Below are positions 7,712 through 15,625 of a stretch of DNA of 34,963 bases, one piece after another (within the stretch, counting starts at the first letter, position 1; each line of letters starts with the position of its first letter). The stretch comes from Gammaproteobacteria bacterium (GTDB taxonomy: Bacteria; Pseudomonadota; Gammaproteobacteria; Nitrosococcales; Methylophagaceae), in assembly GCA_014859375.1 (NCBI GenBank), contig JACUUH010000024.1, positions 1-34,963 on the forward strand, read 5' to 3'. Below the pieces are notes generated by a model. That model had not been told where the DNA came from. It saw only the letters and a list, made by a program, of their open reading frames with translations, and did no database searches. The translations under genes were made by a program, and so were the position numbers.

Positions 7712-8443
7712 ATGTCGATTTATTTAGGTGTGAACATTGATCATATCGCCACATTAAGACAAGCACGAGGTACGCGCTATCCTGATCCGGTGCAAGCTGC
7801 AATTGAAGCAGAACAAGCCGGTGCTGATAGTATTACATTGCATTTACGTGAAGATCGCCGTCATATTCAAGAACGTGATGTAGCGATGTTATCTGATATT
7901 TTGCAAACTAAAATGAATCTTGAAATGGCCGTGACTGAAGAAATGTTGGCGATGGCTGAAAAATACCGGCCAGCAGATTGCTGTTTGGTGCCTGAACGTC
8001 GTCAAGAACTGACTACCGAAGGTGGCCTTGATATTGTAGGACAACAAGATAGAATCAAAGCTGCCTGCCAACGCTTAGCGAATGCTAATGTGACGGTTTC
8101 TTTGTTTATTGACCCTGATTTTGCTCAAATTGATGCAGCTGTTGTCTGTGGTGCACCAGTGGTTGAACTGCACACTGGCCGTTATGCTGATGCTGAAACT
8201 CAAAAAGATGCTCAGCATCAACTTCAAGTTATTAGTGATGCGGTGCGTTATGCCCATAACTTAGGCCTACAGGTTAACGCTGGTCATGGCCTGAATTATC
8301 ATAATGTACAAGCGATTGCTCAAATTCCAACTGTTGTTGAGTTAAATATTGGTCATGCAATTGTGGCTCGTTCCGTTTTTACCGGTTTCCAAAATGCAGT
8401 CCGTGAAATGAAACAACTCATTTTGGATGCACGCAGGCCATGA
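7712..8443 (+). CDS. pdxJ: Pyridoxine 5'-phosphate synthase
   Basis: A 243-aa TIM-barrel enzyme that condenses 1-deoxy-D-xylulose 5-phosphate with 3-amino-1-hydroxyacetone phosphate in the last ring-closing step of de novo vitamin B6 synthesis. Family motifs are clear: [22 protein letters not shown] at the N-terminus, [26 protein letters not shown] and [11 protein letters not shown]. Length equals E. coli PdxJ (243 aa). It has a good Shine-Dalgarno (GAAGG about 15 nt upstream) and overlaps acpS by 4 bp (ATGA). The recO-pdxJ-acpS order is conserved in gammaproteobacteria. Confidence 0.97.
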   Translation: MSIYLGVNIDHIATLRQARGTRYPDPVQAAIEAEQAGADSITLHLREDRRHIQERDVAMLSDILQTKMNLEMAVTEEMLAMAEKYRPADCCLVPERRQELTTEGGLDIVGQQDRIKAACQRLANANVTVSLFIDPDFAQIDAAVVCGAPVVELHTGRYADAETQKDAQHQLQVISDAVRYAHNLGLQVNAGHGLNYHNVQAIAQIPTVVELNIGHAIVARSVFTGFQNAVREMKQLILDARRP

Positions 8444-8820
8444 TATTTGGTATTGGAACTGATTTAGTAAAAATTGCACGTATGCACGATTTATTAAATA
8501 AACATCATCACAAAATTGCTCAACGTATCTTGAGCGATGCTGAATTTGAACAGTTTCAAACCACACCTAACAAATCGGCCTTTTTAGCAAAACGTTTTGC
8601 AGCAAAAGAAGCCACTGCCAAGGCTTTTGGCACTGGCTTTCGCGATGGTTTAAGTTTGCGTCATATTGAAGTGACCAACAATACAGCTGGCAAACCGGAA
8701 CTGCATTTTAATAATCGAGCCCAAGAGTTACTCAAGCAATTTAATATTAGTCAAAGTTTGATCAGTTTAAGCGATGATGGTGATTATGCTATCGCTTATG
8801 TGACCCTAGTTAATGGATAG
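8440..8820 (+). CDS. acpS: Holo-[acyl-carrier-protein] synthase
   Basis: A 126-aa phosphopantetheinyl transferase that moves 4'-phosphopantetheine from CoA to apo-ACP, activating fatty-acid synthesis. The metal- and CoA-binding motifs are present: [12 protein letters not shown] at the N-terminus (Asp8) and [19 protein letters not shown], with the conserved Glu of the KEA triplet. Length matches AcpS (126 aa). The start overlaps the pdxJ stop (ATGA), and cysM begins 5 bp after its stop. Confidence 0.96.
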   Translation: MIFGIGTDLVKIARMHDLLNKHHHKIAQRILSDAEFEQFQTTPNKSAFLAKRFAAKEATAKAFGTGFRDGLSLRHIEVTNNTAGKPELHFNNRAQELLKQFNISQSLISLSDDGDYAIAYVTLVNG

Positions 8821-8825
8821 TTAAG

Positions 8826-9713
8826 ATGAAAAAGTACCCTACAATTGCGGCATGTGTTGGTAATACACCTTTAGTCAGGTTACAGCGCTTGCCTGGTGAC
8901 ACAACAAATATCATTCTGGGTAAATTAGAGGGTAATAATCCAGCTGGTTCTGTCAAAGACAGACCGGTGATGACGATGATTCAACGCGCACAAGACCGAG
9001 GTGATATCACCCCTGGCGATACCTTAATTGAAGCAACAAGTGGAAATACCGGTATTGCGTTAGCGATGGTTGCTGCCATATTGGGTTATCGCATGGTATT
9101 GTTAATGCCAAAAAATATGAGTACAGAACGTCGTGCTTCGATGCGTGCTTATGGCGCTGAAATTATCCTGACTGACACTATAGAATCAGCGCGTGATCTT
9201 GCATTAGAAATGCAGCAACAAGGCAAAGGTAAAGTCTTAAATCAGTTTGCTAATTTTGATAATCCGTTGGCACATTATCAAACGACTGGCCCAGAAATCT
9301 GGCGTGATACCGATGGTGAAATCACCCATTTTGTCAGTGCTATGGGTACGACTGGTACGATAATGGGTACATCGCGTTATTTGAAAGAACAAAATCCGGC
9401 AATTCAAATTGTTGGCGTACAACCTGTTGATGGCGCCAGTATTCCCGGCATTCGCCGATGGCCTGCACACTATTTACCTGAGATCTTTGAACCGCAGCGA
9501 GTGGATATGATACTTGATATGGAGCAGGAGGTCGCTGAAGACACAATGCGACGTTTAGCCTCCGAAGAAGGTATCTTCTGCGGTGTATCGTCAGGCGGTG
9601 CTGTTGCAGCGGCATTACGACTTTCTCAGCAAGTTGAACATGCAGTCATCGTTAGTATTATTTGTGACCGTGGTGATCGCTATTTGTCTACGGGTGTTTT
9701 CCCAGCAGAATAA
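8826..9713 (+). CDS. cysM: Cysteine synthase B (O-acetylserine sulfhydrylase)
   Basis: A 295-aa PLP enzyme that makes L-cysteine from O-acetyl-L-serine and sulfide or thiosulfate. Lys44 in NPAGSVKDRP is the PLP-binding lysine; the TSGNTGIALA loop binds the substrate carboxylate, and SAMGTTGTIMG is the phosphate-binding glycine loop. The KLEGNNPAGSVKDRPV and GVQPVDGASIPGIRRW stretches are of the CysM type rather than CysK. ATG 8826 follows acpS by 5 bp; the next gene starts 1 bp after the stop, so cysM is embedded in one long transcript. Confidence 0.95.
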   Translation: MKKYPTIAACVGNTPLVRLQRLPGDTTNIILGKLEGNNPAGSVKDRPVMTMIQRAQDRGDITPGDTLIEATSGNTGIALAMVAAILGYRMVLLMPKNMSTERRASMRAYGAEIILTDTIESARDLALEMQQQGKGKVLNQFANFDNPLAHYQTTGPEIWRDTDGEITHFVSAMGTTGTIMGTSRYLKEQNPAIQIVGVQPVDGASIPGIRRWPAHYLPEIFEPQRVDMILDMEQEVAEDTMRRLASEEGIFCGVSSGGAVAAALRLSQQVEHAVIVSIICDRGDRYLSTGVFPAE

Positions 9714-9714
9714 G

Positions 9715-11769
9715 ATGAATAAGCTAATCGCTGCCTGTGGGTTATGGCTATTTGCTACAGCCGCTATTGCCAGTGATAGTGTTAGTTTATCAATTGGTAA
9801 ATGGCTATTTAAGGATATCCAAGCTGACAACGCTCAGTTTGACCTGACGCTGACTCCAACTGGTTTGAGTCTGATTGCTAGTGCAGATTCTGTGCAATTA
9901 CCAGCACCTGTCGGACAGCTAAAGCAGATTACACTCACCTGTAAACGGCTTGTTATTCAAGCGCAACACTTCTCCTGCCCCAAAGGTCAATTTGGCTTTA
10001 CTCATGCTGATTTGGGCAAACAAAATGTTGATTTCGAGCTAAGCGCTAAACCCGATAATAATCAATATCATTTGATTGTGTCAGATTTAACTATTGCTGA
10101 TGCAAGCTTTAACATTGATTTTGACTGGCAAGATCAATCAAGGTGGCACGCCATAATTGCTAGTCCGCAAGTTCAGATAAAAAAAGTGTTAACGATCGCC
10201 TTACCTTATCTAAGTGATGAACCGCAGACACTTGCTGATTGGGATAGTGACGGCACTATCAGCCTACATACTGATTTAGTCGGCCATGCTGACGTGATTG
10301 AGAAAGCACAACTGGATATTACTTCCACGTCTTTGAATGTCAGTGATAATGCCGGTCGCTATGTGTCAGAGCAATTGGCTGTCACTATGCAAGCTAAACT
10401 TGAGCAACAACACAAAAATTGGCAATGGCAAACACAGCTAACAGTAAATGGTGGTCAAGCTTATGCCGAACCTATCTTTATTGATGCGAGTACAACGCCA
10501 TTTTCATTTAGTGGGCAAGGTCAATGGCGACAGCAAGACAAGCTGGTAACAGTGAGTCATTTTGAGTTTAATCAACCGAATGTAGTCCAATTATCTGGCG
10601 CTTTAACTGCTGATGATACAAACATCACACAGGCAGATATTACCTTAAATAAAACAGCACTAAGTTCGCTTTACAAGACATGGTTGCAACCCTTTATGAC
10701 AGGAACTGCTGTTGATAACTTGCAATTGGCAGGGCAGGTTCAAATGCACTATCAACACACAGCCGATACCTATCAACTGTTAGTGGGTTTGGATGATGTC
10801 TATATTGATGATCAGGCCCAACGCTTTGGTATCGATGGACTTTCGGGCAATTTAGCCTGGACCAATTCAGATAAGGTTATGACAACGGATCTTAGCTGGC
10901 ACAGCGCTTATGTCTATTCTATTGCAATGGGTGGATCGAGTTTGTTGGCTGAGGTCGATTCTTCAACACTTAGTTTAACTGAAACCTGGCATTTACCCAT
11001 TCTCGATGGTGAACTTCAGCTCAATCAACTCCAATTGCATTATCCTGACGGTGAACATGCAACATGGTCGTTTGATGGGTTATTAACGCCCATTTCAATG
11101 GAATCGTTGAGTGCTGCATTAGACTGGCCATTGTTGCATGGCAAGTTATCGGGCGTTATTCCGAGGGTGAGTTATGTTGATCAAAAAATAGAGGTTAATG
11201 GTGCCTTGATGGTGAAACTATTTGAAGGTACCACAGTAATTCGTGATTTACGCCTAAATAAACCCTTTGGCGCTTTGCCTCAGCTCTATGCCAATATTGA
11301 TCTTGTAGGTTTAGATTTAGAAACACTCACGCGTACATTTGATTTTGGTAAAATAACCGGCAAACTCGATGGGACGGTTAAAAATCTACGTTTATCAAAT
11401 TGGCAGCCAGTGCAATTTGAGGCCCAATTTGCCACTCCGGAAGGTGATAAAAGTCGTCGAAAAATTAGCCAACGAGCTGTAGATAACCTCTCGCAAATTG
11501 GTGGTGGTGCCAGTGGTATTTTATCGCGTAGCTTTTTACGATTTTTTGAGGATTTTTCCTACAAAGGGTTGGGTCTAAGTTGCCAGTTATTAAACAATGT
11601 GTGCCAAATGTCAGGTGTTGGCGAAAGCGAAAATGGCTATTACATTGTTAAAGGTGGTGGTTTGCCGCCACGGATTAATGTAGTCGGTTATACTCGTCGG
11701 GTAGATTGGTCAGATCTGATTGAGCGATTAAAAGCAGTACAAAATAGTTCAGGCCCAGTCATTCAATAA
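9715..11769 (+). CDS. ydbH: YdbH-like intermembrane/periplasmic protein
   Basis: A 684-aa exported protein. MNKLIAACGLWLFATAAIASDS is a signal peptide with a plausible signal-peptidase I site after AIAS, so it may be soluble rather than anchored; E. coli YdbH keeps a membrane anchor. The rest is beta-rich and repetitive in character, as in AsmA/TamB-like bridge proteins. The C-terminal third (GKLSGVIPRVSYV, then GLGLSCQLLNNVCQMSG and IVKGGGLPPRINVVGYTR) matches the YdbH C-terminal domain known in databases as dicarboxylate transport (PF11739). Two Cys lie 8 residues apart there. In E. coli, YdbH works with lipoprotein YnbE and with YdbL in outer-membrane lipid homeostasis. ATG 9715 is chosen; a longer TTG start at 9583 overlaps cysM. 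Shorter than E. coli YdbH (about 880 aa). Confidence 0.75.
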   Translation: MNKLIAACGLWLFATAAIASDSVSLSIGKWLFKDIQADNAQFDLTLTPTGLSLIASADSVQLPAPVGQLKQITLTCKRLVIQAQHFSCPKGQFGFTHADLGKQNVDFELSAKPDNNQYHLIVSDLTIADASFNIDFDWQDQSRWHAIIASPQVQIKKVLTIALPYLSDEPQTLADWDSDGTISLHTDLVGHADVIEKAQLDITSTSLNVSDNAGRYVSEQLAVTMQAKLEQQHKNWQWQTQLTVNGGQAYAEPIFIDASTTPFSFSGQGQWRQQDKLVTVSHFEFNQPNVVQLSGALTADDTNITQADITLNKTALSSLYKTWLQPFMTGTAVDNLQLAGQVQMHYQHTADTYQLLVGLDDVYIDDQAQRFGIDGLSGNLAWTNSDKVMTTDLSWHSAYVYSIAMGGSSLLAEVDSSTLSLTETWHLPILDGELQLNQLQLHYPDGEHATWSFDGLLTPISMESLSAALDWPLLHGKLSGVIPRVSYVDQKIEVNGALMVKLFEGTTVIRDLRLNKPFGALPQLYANIDLVGLDLETLTRTFDFGKITGKLDGTVKNLRLSNWQPVQFEAQFATPEGDKSRRKISQRAVDNLSQIGGGASGILSRSFLRFFEDFSYKGLGLSCQLLNNVCQMSGVGESENGYYIVKGGGLPPRINVVGYTRRVDWSDLIERLKAVQNSSGPVIQ

Positions 11770-11794
11770 GCCAGGCTTTTATAAAGGAAATAAT

Positions 11795-12406
11795 ATGAAA
11801 TCAATTAAATGGTTAACAAGTAGTGTGGCAGGATTGATGTTAGTTTCGTGTGTCACAATTAATATTTATTTCCCAGCCGCTGCCGCTGAGAAAGCTGCTG
11901 ATCGGATCATTGAAGATGTATGGGGACCTGAAAATGCACCTGCTGAATCGACTCCCGATCAAAATAAAGGCTCGCAAACAGACAGTGCAATCCAAAAACA
12001 TAATTATCCTATCGCAATGCAACTATTGGATTGGTTGGTATCGCCTGCCGCTGCTGAAGCTAATTTAAACATTAATTCGCCCGCTGTTGCCACCTTACAA
12101 CGTCAAATGAAAGCACGCCATGATAGTCTAAAAGCCTATTATGGTAGTGGCGCGGTTGGTCTGACAGAAGATGGTTTAATTACGGTCAGAGATGCAAAAG
12201 CGATTGCGTTAAAAGATAGAAATACCGTCAATAGTCTGGTTGCAGCTGAAAATGCTGATCGCAATGCCTTGTATGCAGAAATTGCTAGAGCCAATGGTCA
12301 TCCAGAGTGGAAAGCAGATATTCAAGCAACATTTTCACGTCGCTGGATCAGTAATGCATCACGTGGTTGGTGGTATCAATCTGCTGGTAATTGGCAACAA
12401 AAATAA
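11795..12406 (+). CDS. ydbL: YdbL-like DUF1318 lipoprotein with a YnbE-like N-terminus
   Basis: A 203-aa protein starting MKSIKWLTSSVAGLMLVSC, a lipoprotein signal with lipobox LVSC. The C-terminal 90 residues (AYYGSGAVGLTEDGLITVRD, then DRNTVNSLVAAENADRNALY, ending RGWWYQSAGNWQQK) match the DUF1318/YdbL pattern of a processive helical domain. Right after the lipid cysteine comes VTINIYFPAAAAEKAADRII, whose beta-strand part recalls the ITINMNV strand of YnbE, the small lipoprotein partner of YdbH in E. coli. No separate ynbE gene lies between, so one protein may serve both roles (inference). It follows ydbH by 25 bp with an AAGGA Shine-Dalgarno and is closed by a strong terminator. Confidence 0.8.
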   Translation: MKSIKWLTSSVAGLMLVSCVTINIYFPAAAAEKAADRIIEDVWGPENAPAESTPDQNKGSQTDSAIQKHNYPIAMQLLDWLVSPAAAEANLNINSPAVATLQRQMKARHDSLKAYYGSGAVGLTEDGLITVRDAKAIALKDRNTVNSLVAAENADRNALYAEIARANGHPEWKADIQATFSRRWISNASRGWWYQSAGNWQQK

Positions 12407-12431
12407 TAGATATTACTCATAGTAATCCGAC

Positions 12432-12467
12432 AAAAATCCAGTGATGTTGTAACATCACTGGATTTTT
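12432..12467 (+). terminator. Rho-independent terminator of the cysM-ydbH-ydbL transcript
   Basis: A 17-bp perfect inverted repeat (arms 12432-12448 and 12451-12467, core CCAGTGATGTT) with a 2-4 nt loop and T-rich tail lies 25 bp after ydbL. The A/T flanks make it able to work in both directions. Confidence 0.92.
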
Positions 12468-12492
12468 TATTTTAGATTTTAGAGAAACAGTA

Positions 12493-13827
12493 ATGGCACG
12501 ACGTAATCGCAGACAAAAATTACCGCAAGATCCAATCGAAGTAACGATAGAATCATTAGGCCATGATGGTCGAGGTATTGCTCGTATTGAGGGTAAAATT
12601 TTGTTTGTAGACGGGGCTTTAGCCGGCGAAACTGTCAAAGCACTTTATACTAAAAAACACAGCAAATTTGATGAAGCCAAGATAGTTGAAGTAATCAGCG
12701 ATGCTTCAGATGATCGTGTTGAAGCACAATGTCAGCACTTTGGTTTATGTGGCGGCTGTAGTTTGATGCATATGAAGCCGGAAGCGCAGTTAGCGTTAAA
12801 ACAGCAAACCCTAAAAGAACATTTAACCCATTTTGGACAATTAACACCTCAAAATTGGTTGCAACCATTAACCGGACCACTATGGGGTTATCGCCGTAAA
12901 GCCCGTTTAGGAGTTAAATATGTGCCTAAAAAAGAGCGGGTTTTGGTTGGGTTTCGCGAAAAAGGCACACCCTATCTGGCGTTATTAGAACAATGTGAGG
13001 TATTGGATCAACGTGTTGGTGCGCGATTAGCCGAGTTAGGCACTATGATTGCGAAACTAGAAGCACATAATCGCATCGCTCAAATAGAAGTAGCGATGGA
13101 TGATCAACACGTTGCATTAGTATTCAGAAACCTGGATCCATTATCTGACGATGATCAAAACGCTTTAATTAACTATGGTCAAGCCAATGATTTGTGGATT
13201 TATCTGCAACCGGGTGGCCCGGATACTGTCACCGCTATCTGGCCTGAACATCCACAATTACGTTATGCACCTGAGCAAGGTTTGACACTTGAATTTGAGC
13301 CGAACGACTTTACTCAGGTTAATGCTGGTATTAATCAAAAAATGATTCCTTATGCAATGGAATTATTAGCTGTCTCAGCCGATGATCGCATTTTGGATTT
13401 ATTTTGTGGTTTGGGTAATTTTACCTTACCGCTGGCAACAAAAGTAAGCGAAGTAGTCGGTGTTGAAGGTGATCAAGCCCTTGTTAGGCACGCACGCAAA
13501 AATGCGGCTAACAATAACTTGAACAACGCGGTATTTGAACAAGCGGATTTAACTAAAACGCAATTAAAAGATTACCCTTGGGCTAAGGCTGGTTTTAACA
13601 AGATCTTACTTGATCCACCTCGTAGTGGTGCGTTTGAAGTATTAGATCAACTGGCGGATTTAGGCGCCGAGCGCTTGGTCTATGTATCCTGTAATCCGGC
13701 TACCTTGGCACGTGATGCCGGCGAATTAGTTAATAAACATGGGTATAAACTAGTTTCTACCGGTGTGATGGATATGTTCCCTCATACCACTCATGTTGAA
13801 TCAATTGCATTATTTGTTAAAAATTAG
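12493..13827 (+). CDS. rlmD: 23S rRNA (uracil-1939-C5)-methyltransferase
   Basis: A 444-aa SAM-dependent enzyme that methylates U1939 of 23S rRNA (formerly RumA). Residues about 13-70 form a TRAM RNA-binding domain (SLGHDGRGIARIEGK). Four cysteines bind a [4Fe-4S] cluster: Cys80, Cys86 and Cys89 in CQHFGLCGGC, and Cys168 in LLEQCEV. The methyltransferase part has the SAM loop DLFCGLGNFTLPLA, the DPPRSGA motif and the catalytic cysteine in VYVSCNPATLARD. The start is ATG 12493 (MARRNRRQK). It is separated from ydbL by a terminator, so it probably has its own promoter; the AlkD-like gene follows after 12 bp. Confidence 0.95.
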   Translation: MARRNRRQKLPQDPIEVTIESLGHDGRGIARIEGKILFVDGALAGETVKALYTKKHSKFDEAKIVEVISDASDDRVEAQCQHFGLCGGCSLMHMKPEAQLALKQQTLKEHLTHFGQLTPQNWLQPLTGPLWGYRRKARLGVKYVPKKERVLVGFREKGTPYLALLEQCEVLDQRVGARLAELGTMIAKLEAHNRIAQIEVAMDDQHVALVFRNLDPLSDDDQNALINYGQANDLWIYLQPGGPDTVTAIWPEHPQLRYAPEQGLTLEFEPNDFTQVNAGINQKMIPYAMELLAVSADDRILDLFCGLGNFTLPLATKVSEVVGVEGDQALVRHARKNAANNNLNNAVFEQADLTKTQLKDYPWAKAGFNKILLDPPRSGAFEVLDQLADLGAERLVYVSCNPATLARDAGELVNKHGYKLVSTGVMDMFPHTTHVESIALFVKN

Positions 13828-13839
13828 GCCGACTAGTTC

Positions 13840-14961
13840 ATGAGTAAAGCCATTGTCATCAAAGACAAGCTGGCGAAAGATGCGGTGCTTGAAATCAGTT
13901 ATGTCTTGAGCCAACTTATACCTGATTTCGCATCGGACAGCTTTATCAATGATGCCTGTTTAGGACTTGAACAACGTCAGTTAAAACAACGTGTAGACCA
14001 TATCATTAACGTATTAGGTAGCTTTTTGCCTGATGATTTTAATGAGGCCGCACAGCTACTATTGCAATTAAAATCACATTGGCCCAAACAACAGTCGCAA
14101 CAACCAGGCTGGTTTTCATTTGCTGCCTGGCCTGTGATTGATTATGTTGGTGTTTATGGGCTTGAACATCCAGAGCTGGCCTTGGATGTATTGGAAAATT
14201 TAACCTCGTTATTTAGTGCTGAATTTGCGGTTAGACCTTTTATAGAGACTCATTTTGAATTAACACATCGACGTATGCTGGCATGGACGCAACATGATGA
14301 TGCGCATGTTAGACGCTTGGCATCAGAAGGCTGCCGCCCCAGATTACCTTGGGGTAAGCAGCTAAAAACCTTGCGTCTTCAGCCAGCACCGGTGATTGAA
14401 ATTTTAGAACAGCTTAAAGATGATCCCAGTCTTTATGTTAGAAAGTCTGTTGCGAATAATTTGAACGATATTTCTAAAGATCATCCCTCTTTGGTGATAA
14501 GTCTCTGCCAGACCTGGCGTAGTGAAGCTTCAAATGAGCGTAAATGGATCATTAAACATGCGTTAAGAACGTTGATTAAGGCAGGCCAACCATCTGCATT
14601 TGAGGTCTTAGCTTATAACCCACAGCCGCAACTGCTTGTTTTAAACTTTCAATTGACGCCCCAGTCACTATCACTAGGACACGATATTGAAATGGCATTA
14701 TCGTTAAGATCAGAATCAAGCGAACAGCAAACTATTGTGCTTGATTACAAAGTACATCATATCAAAGCCAACGGACAATCAACGAGTAAAGTGTTTAAAT
14801 GGAAAACGCTGACATTAATGCCATTTGAACACTATGATTTAATTAAAAAACATCCAATTAAACTCATATCAACTCGGATGTATTATGCTGGTATTCATCT
14901 GGTTGAGATAGTGATCAATGGTCGCGTTTTTATTCAAAATCAATTTGAATTAACGATATAA
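13840..14961 (+). CDS. AlkD-type DNA alkylation repair protein (HEAT-repeat)
   Basis: A 373-aa, mostly alpha-helical protein of the HEAT-like DNA alkylation repair family. The diagnostic stretch is HDDAHVRRLASEGCRPRLPW, followed by DDPSLYVRKSVANNLNDISK, which is a HEAT repeat; family members excise N3- and N7-alkylated purines without base flipping. The last 100 residues (from about VLNFQLTPQSLSLG) are beta-rich, as in longer relatives, and are not needed for the core fold. It lacks a signal peptide, so it is cytoplasmic. It is co-directional with rlmD, 12 bp apart, likely one transcript. Substrate is not shown by sequence; the family level is well supported. Confidence 0.85.
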   Translation: MSKAIVIKDKLAKDAVLEISYVLSQLIPDFASDSFINDACLGLEQRQLKQRVDHIINVLGSFLPDDFNEAAQLLLQLKSHWPKQQSQQPGWFSFAAWPVIDYVGVYGLEHPELALDVLENLTSLFSAEFAVRPFIETHFELTHRRMLAWTQHDDAHVRRLASEGCRPRLPWGKQLKTLRLQPAPVIEILEQLKDDPSLYVRKSVANNLNDISKDHPSLVISLCQTWRSEASNERKWIIKHALRTLIKAGQPSAFEVLAYNPQPQLLVLNFQLTPQSLSLGHDIEMALSLRSESSEQQTIVLDYKVHHIKANGQSTSKVFKWKTLTLMPFEHYDLIKKHPIKLISTRMYYAGIHLVEIVINGRVFIQNQFELTI

Positions 14962-14976
14962 AAAACGACCACGCAT

Positions 14977-15011
14977 AAAAAAGGCTGAAAATAAGTTAAT
15001 ATCTCCAGCCT
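14977..15011 (-). terminator. Terminator of the first 34-aa membrane-protein gene
   Basis: On the minus strand, AGGCTG and CAGCCT (arms 15006-15011 and 14982-14987) form a 6-bp stem with an 18-nt loop, followed by a run of six T. It lies 27 bp after the stop of the small gene at 15038. Confidence 0.55.
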
Positions 15012-15037
15012 AAATTAAATTGAGTGGAATCCAACGA

Positions 15038-15142
15038 TTATTGCATGATGAGTCCATAAGCGACTAAGCCTATCCACGATAATGCAAATAAGAAAATAAT
15101 CAGTGTGAAGTTATCAATAATAATCTGTTCTAATTTTTCCAT
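15038..15142 (-). CDS. 34-aa single-span membrane protein, paralogue A
   Basis: The product begins MEKLEQIIIDNF, continues with a hydrophobic span (about residues 13-32, containing ALSWIGLVAYG) and ends LIMQ. It is 22 of 34 residues identical to the product of 15311-15415, with no gaps. That conservation, a GAGG Shine-Dalgarno 10-13 nt before ATG, an FNR-type box 68 bp upstream and a terminator after the stop argue that it is a real gene despite its size. The N-terminus is charged and amphipathic. It resembles small membrane subunits or regulators of respiratory complexes, or a type I toxin, but I cannot place it in any family. Confidence 0.72.
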   Translation of the reverse strand: MEKLEQIIIDNFTLIIFLFALSWIGLVAYGLIMQ

Positions 15143-15209
15143 GACCAACCTCGCTTTACCAAAAAATAAACCTGTAAGCGAATAGTTAACCATCTGGACT
15201 AAAAAGACA

Positions 15210-15223
15210 TTGATCTAGATCAT
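15210..15223 (-). promoter_or_regulatory. FNR/ANR-type box upstream of small gene A
   Basis: TTGATCTAGATCAT matches the FNR consensus TTGAT-N4-ATCAA in 9 of its 10 specified bases. On the minus strand the box centre lies about 75 bp before the ATG at 15142. With the centre at -41.5 (class II activation), the -10 would fall on AACTAT near 15182-15187, leaving a 30-35 nt leader. Oxygen-responsive control of gene A is therefore a reasonable inference. Confidence 0.6.
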
Positions 15224-15258
15224 GTTGAAGATTAATGTTTTGACTAAAATGTGACAGC

Positions 15259-15290
15259 AAAAAAAAACCAGTTTTAATAACTGGCTTTTT
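15259..15290 (-). terminator. Terminator of the second 34-aa membrane-protein gene
   Basis: CCAGTT/AACTGG (15268-15273 with 15279-15284) forms a 6-bp stem with a 5-nt TTAAT loop; on the minus strand it is followed by at least nine T. A short T run on the plus side may let it act in both directions. It separates the two paralogous small genes into distinct transcripts. Confidence 0.7.
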
Positions 15291-15310
15291 AAAAAATAAT
15301 TTTTTGTAAG

Positions 15311-15415
15311 CTATTGATTTAAAAGGCCGTAAGCGATAAGTCCAATCCAGAAGATTGCGAAGCTAAAAATAATGCCAGAAAAGTTTTCAATTATAAATTT
15401 TTCTAATTTTGCCAT
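15311..15415 (-). CDS. 34-aa single-span membrane protein, paralogue B
   Basis: The product begins MAKLEKFIIENF, has a hydrophobic span (about residues 13-32, containing AIFWIGLIAYG) and ends LLNQ. It has the same length as paralogue A. Residues shared with A are the N-terminal KLE, the IINF-like junction, WIGL and AYGL, so these are the likely functional positions. A GAG about 10 nt before ATG may serve as a weak Shine-Dalgarno. A terminator follows 20 bp after the stop. Upstream only a half FNR site (TTGAT at 15508) is seen. Family unknown; the duplication is the main evidence of function. Confidence 0.68.
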   Translation of the reverse strand: MAKLEKFIIENFSGIIFSFAIFWIGLIAYGLLNQ

Positions 15416-15625
15416 GATATTTCTCGATTTATTAGGATGAAACTGTCGAAAAATATATCATCTGCGGCTCAAATAATCCAGTAAATTACTATGATATTTA
15501 AGCGTTATTGATAACTAATCTATCGGTGTAATGGTGCAGATTGTGCTCTTTTACTCTGTTTTGATGTTAGACTTTGCCTTGATTTGAACACCACAAAGAC
15601 CCAAGAAATAAGGTTGAAATTTATC

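Noticed and set aside
9583-9714. Longer N-terminus for the YdbH-like protein
   Set aside because: It overlaps cysM by 131 bp, and the ATG at 9715 begins a normal signal peptide.
15430-15455. Possible Pho box (CTGTC...TATCATC) upstream of the MscS-phoA unit
   Set aside because: Half-sites match only 5 of 7 each and have the wrong spacing.
15508-15522. Second FNR box upstream of paralogue B
   Set aside because: Only one half site (TTGAT) is good; the other half does not match.
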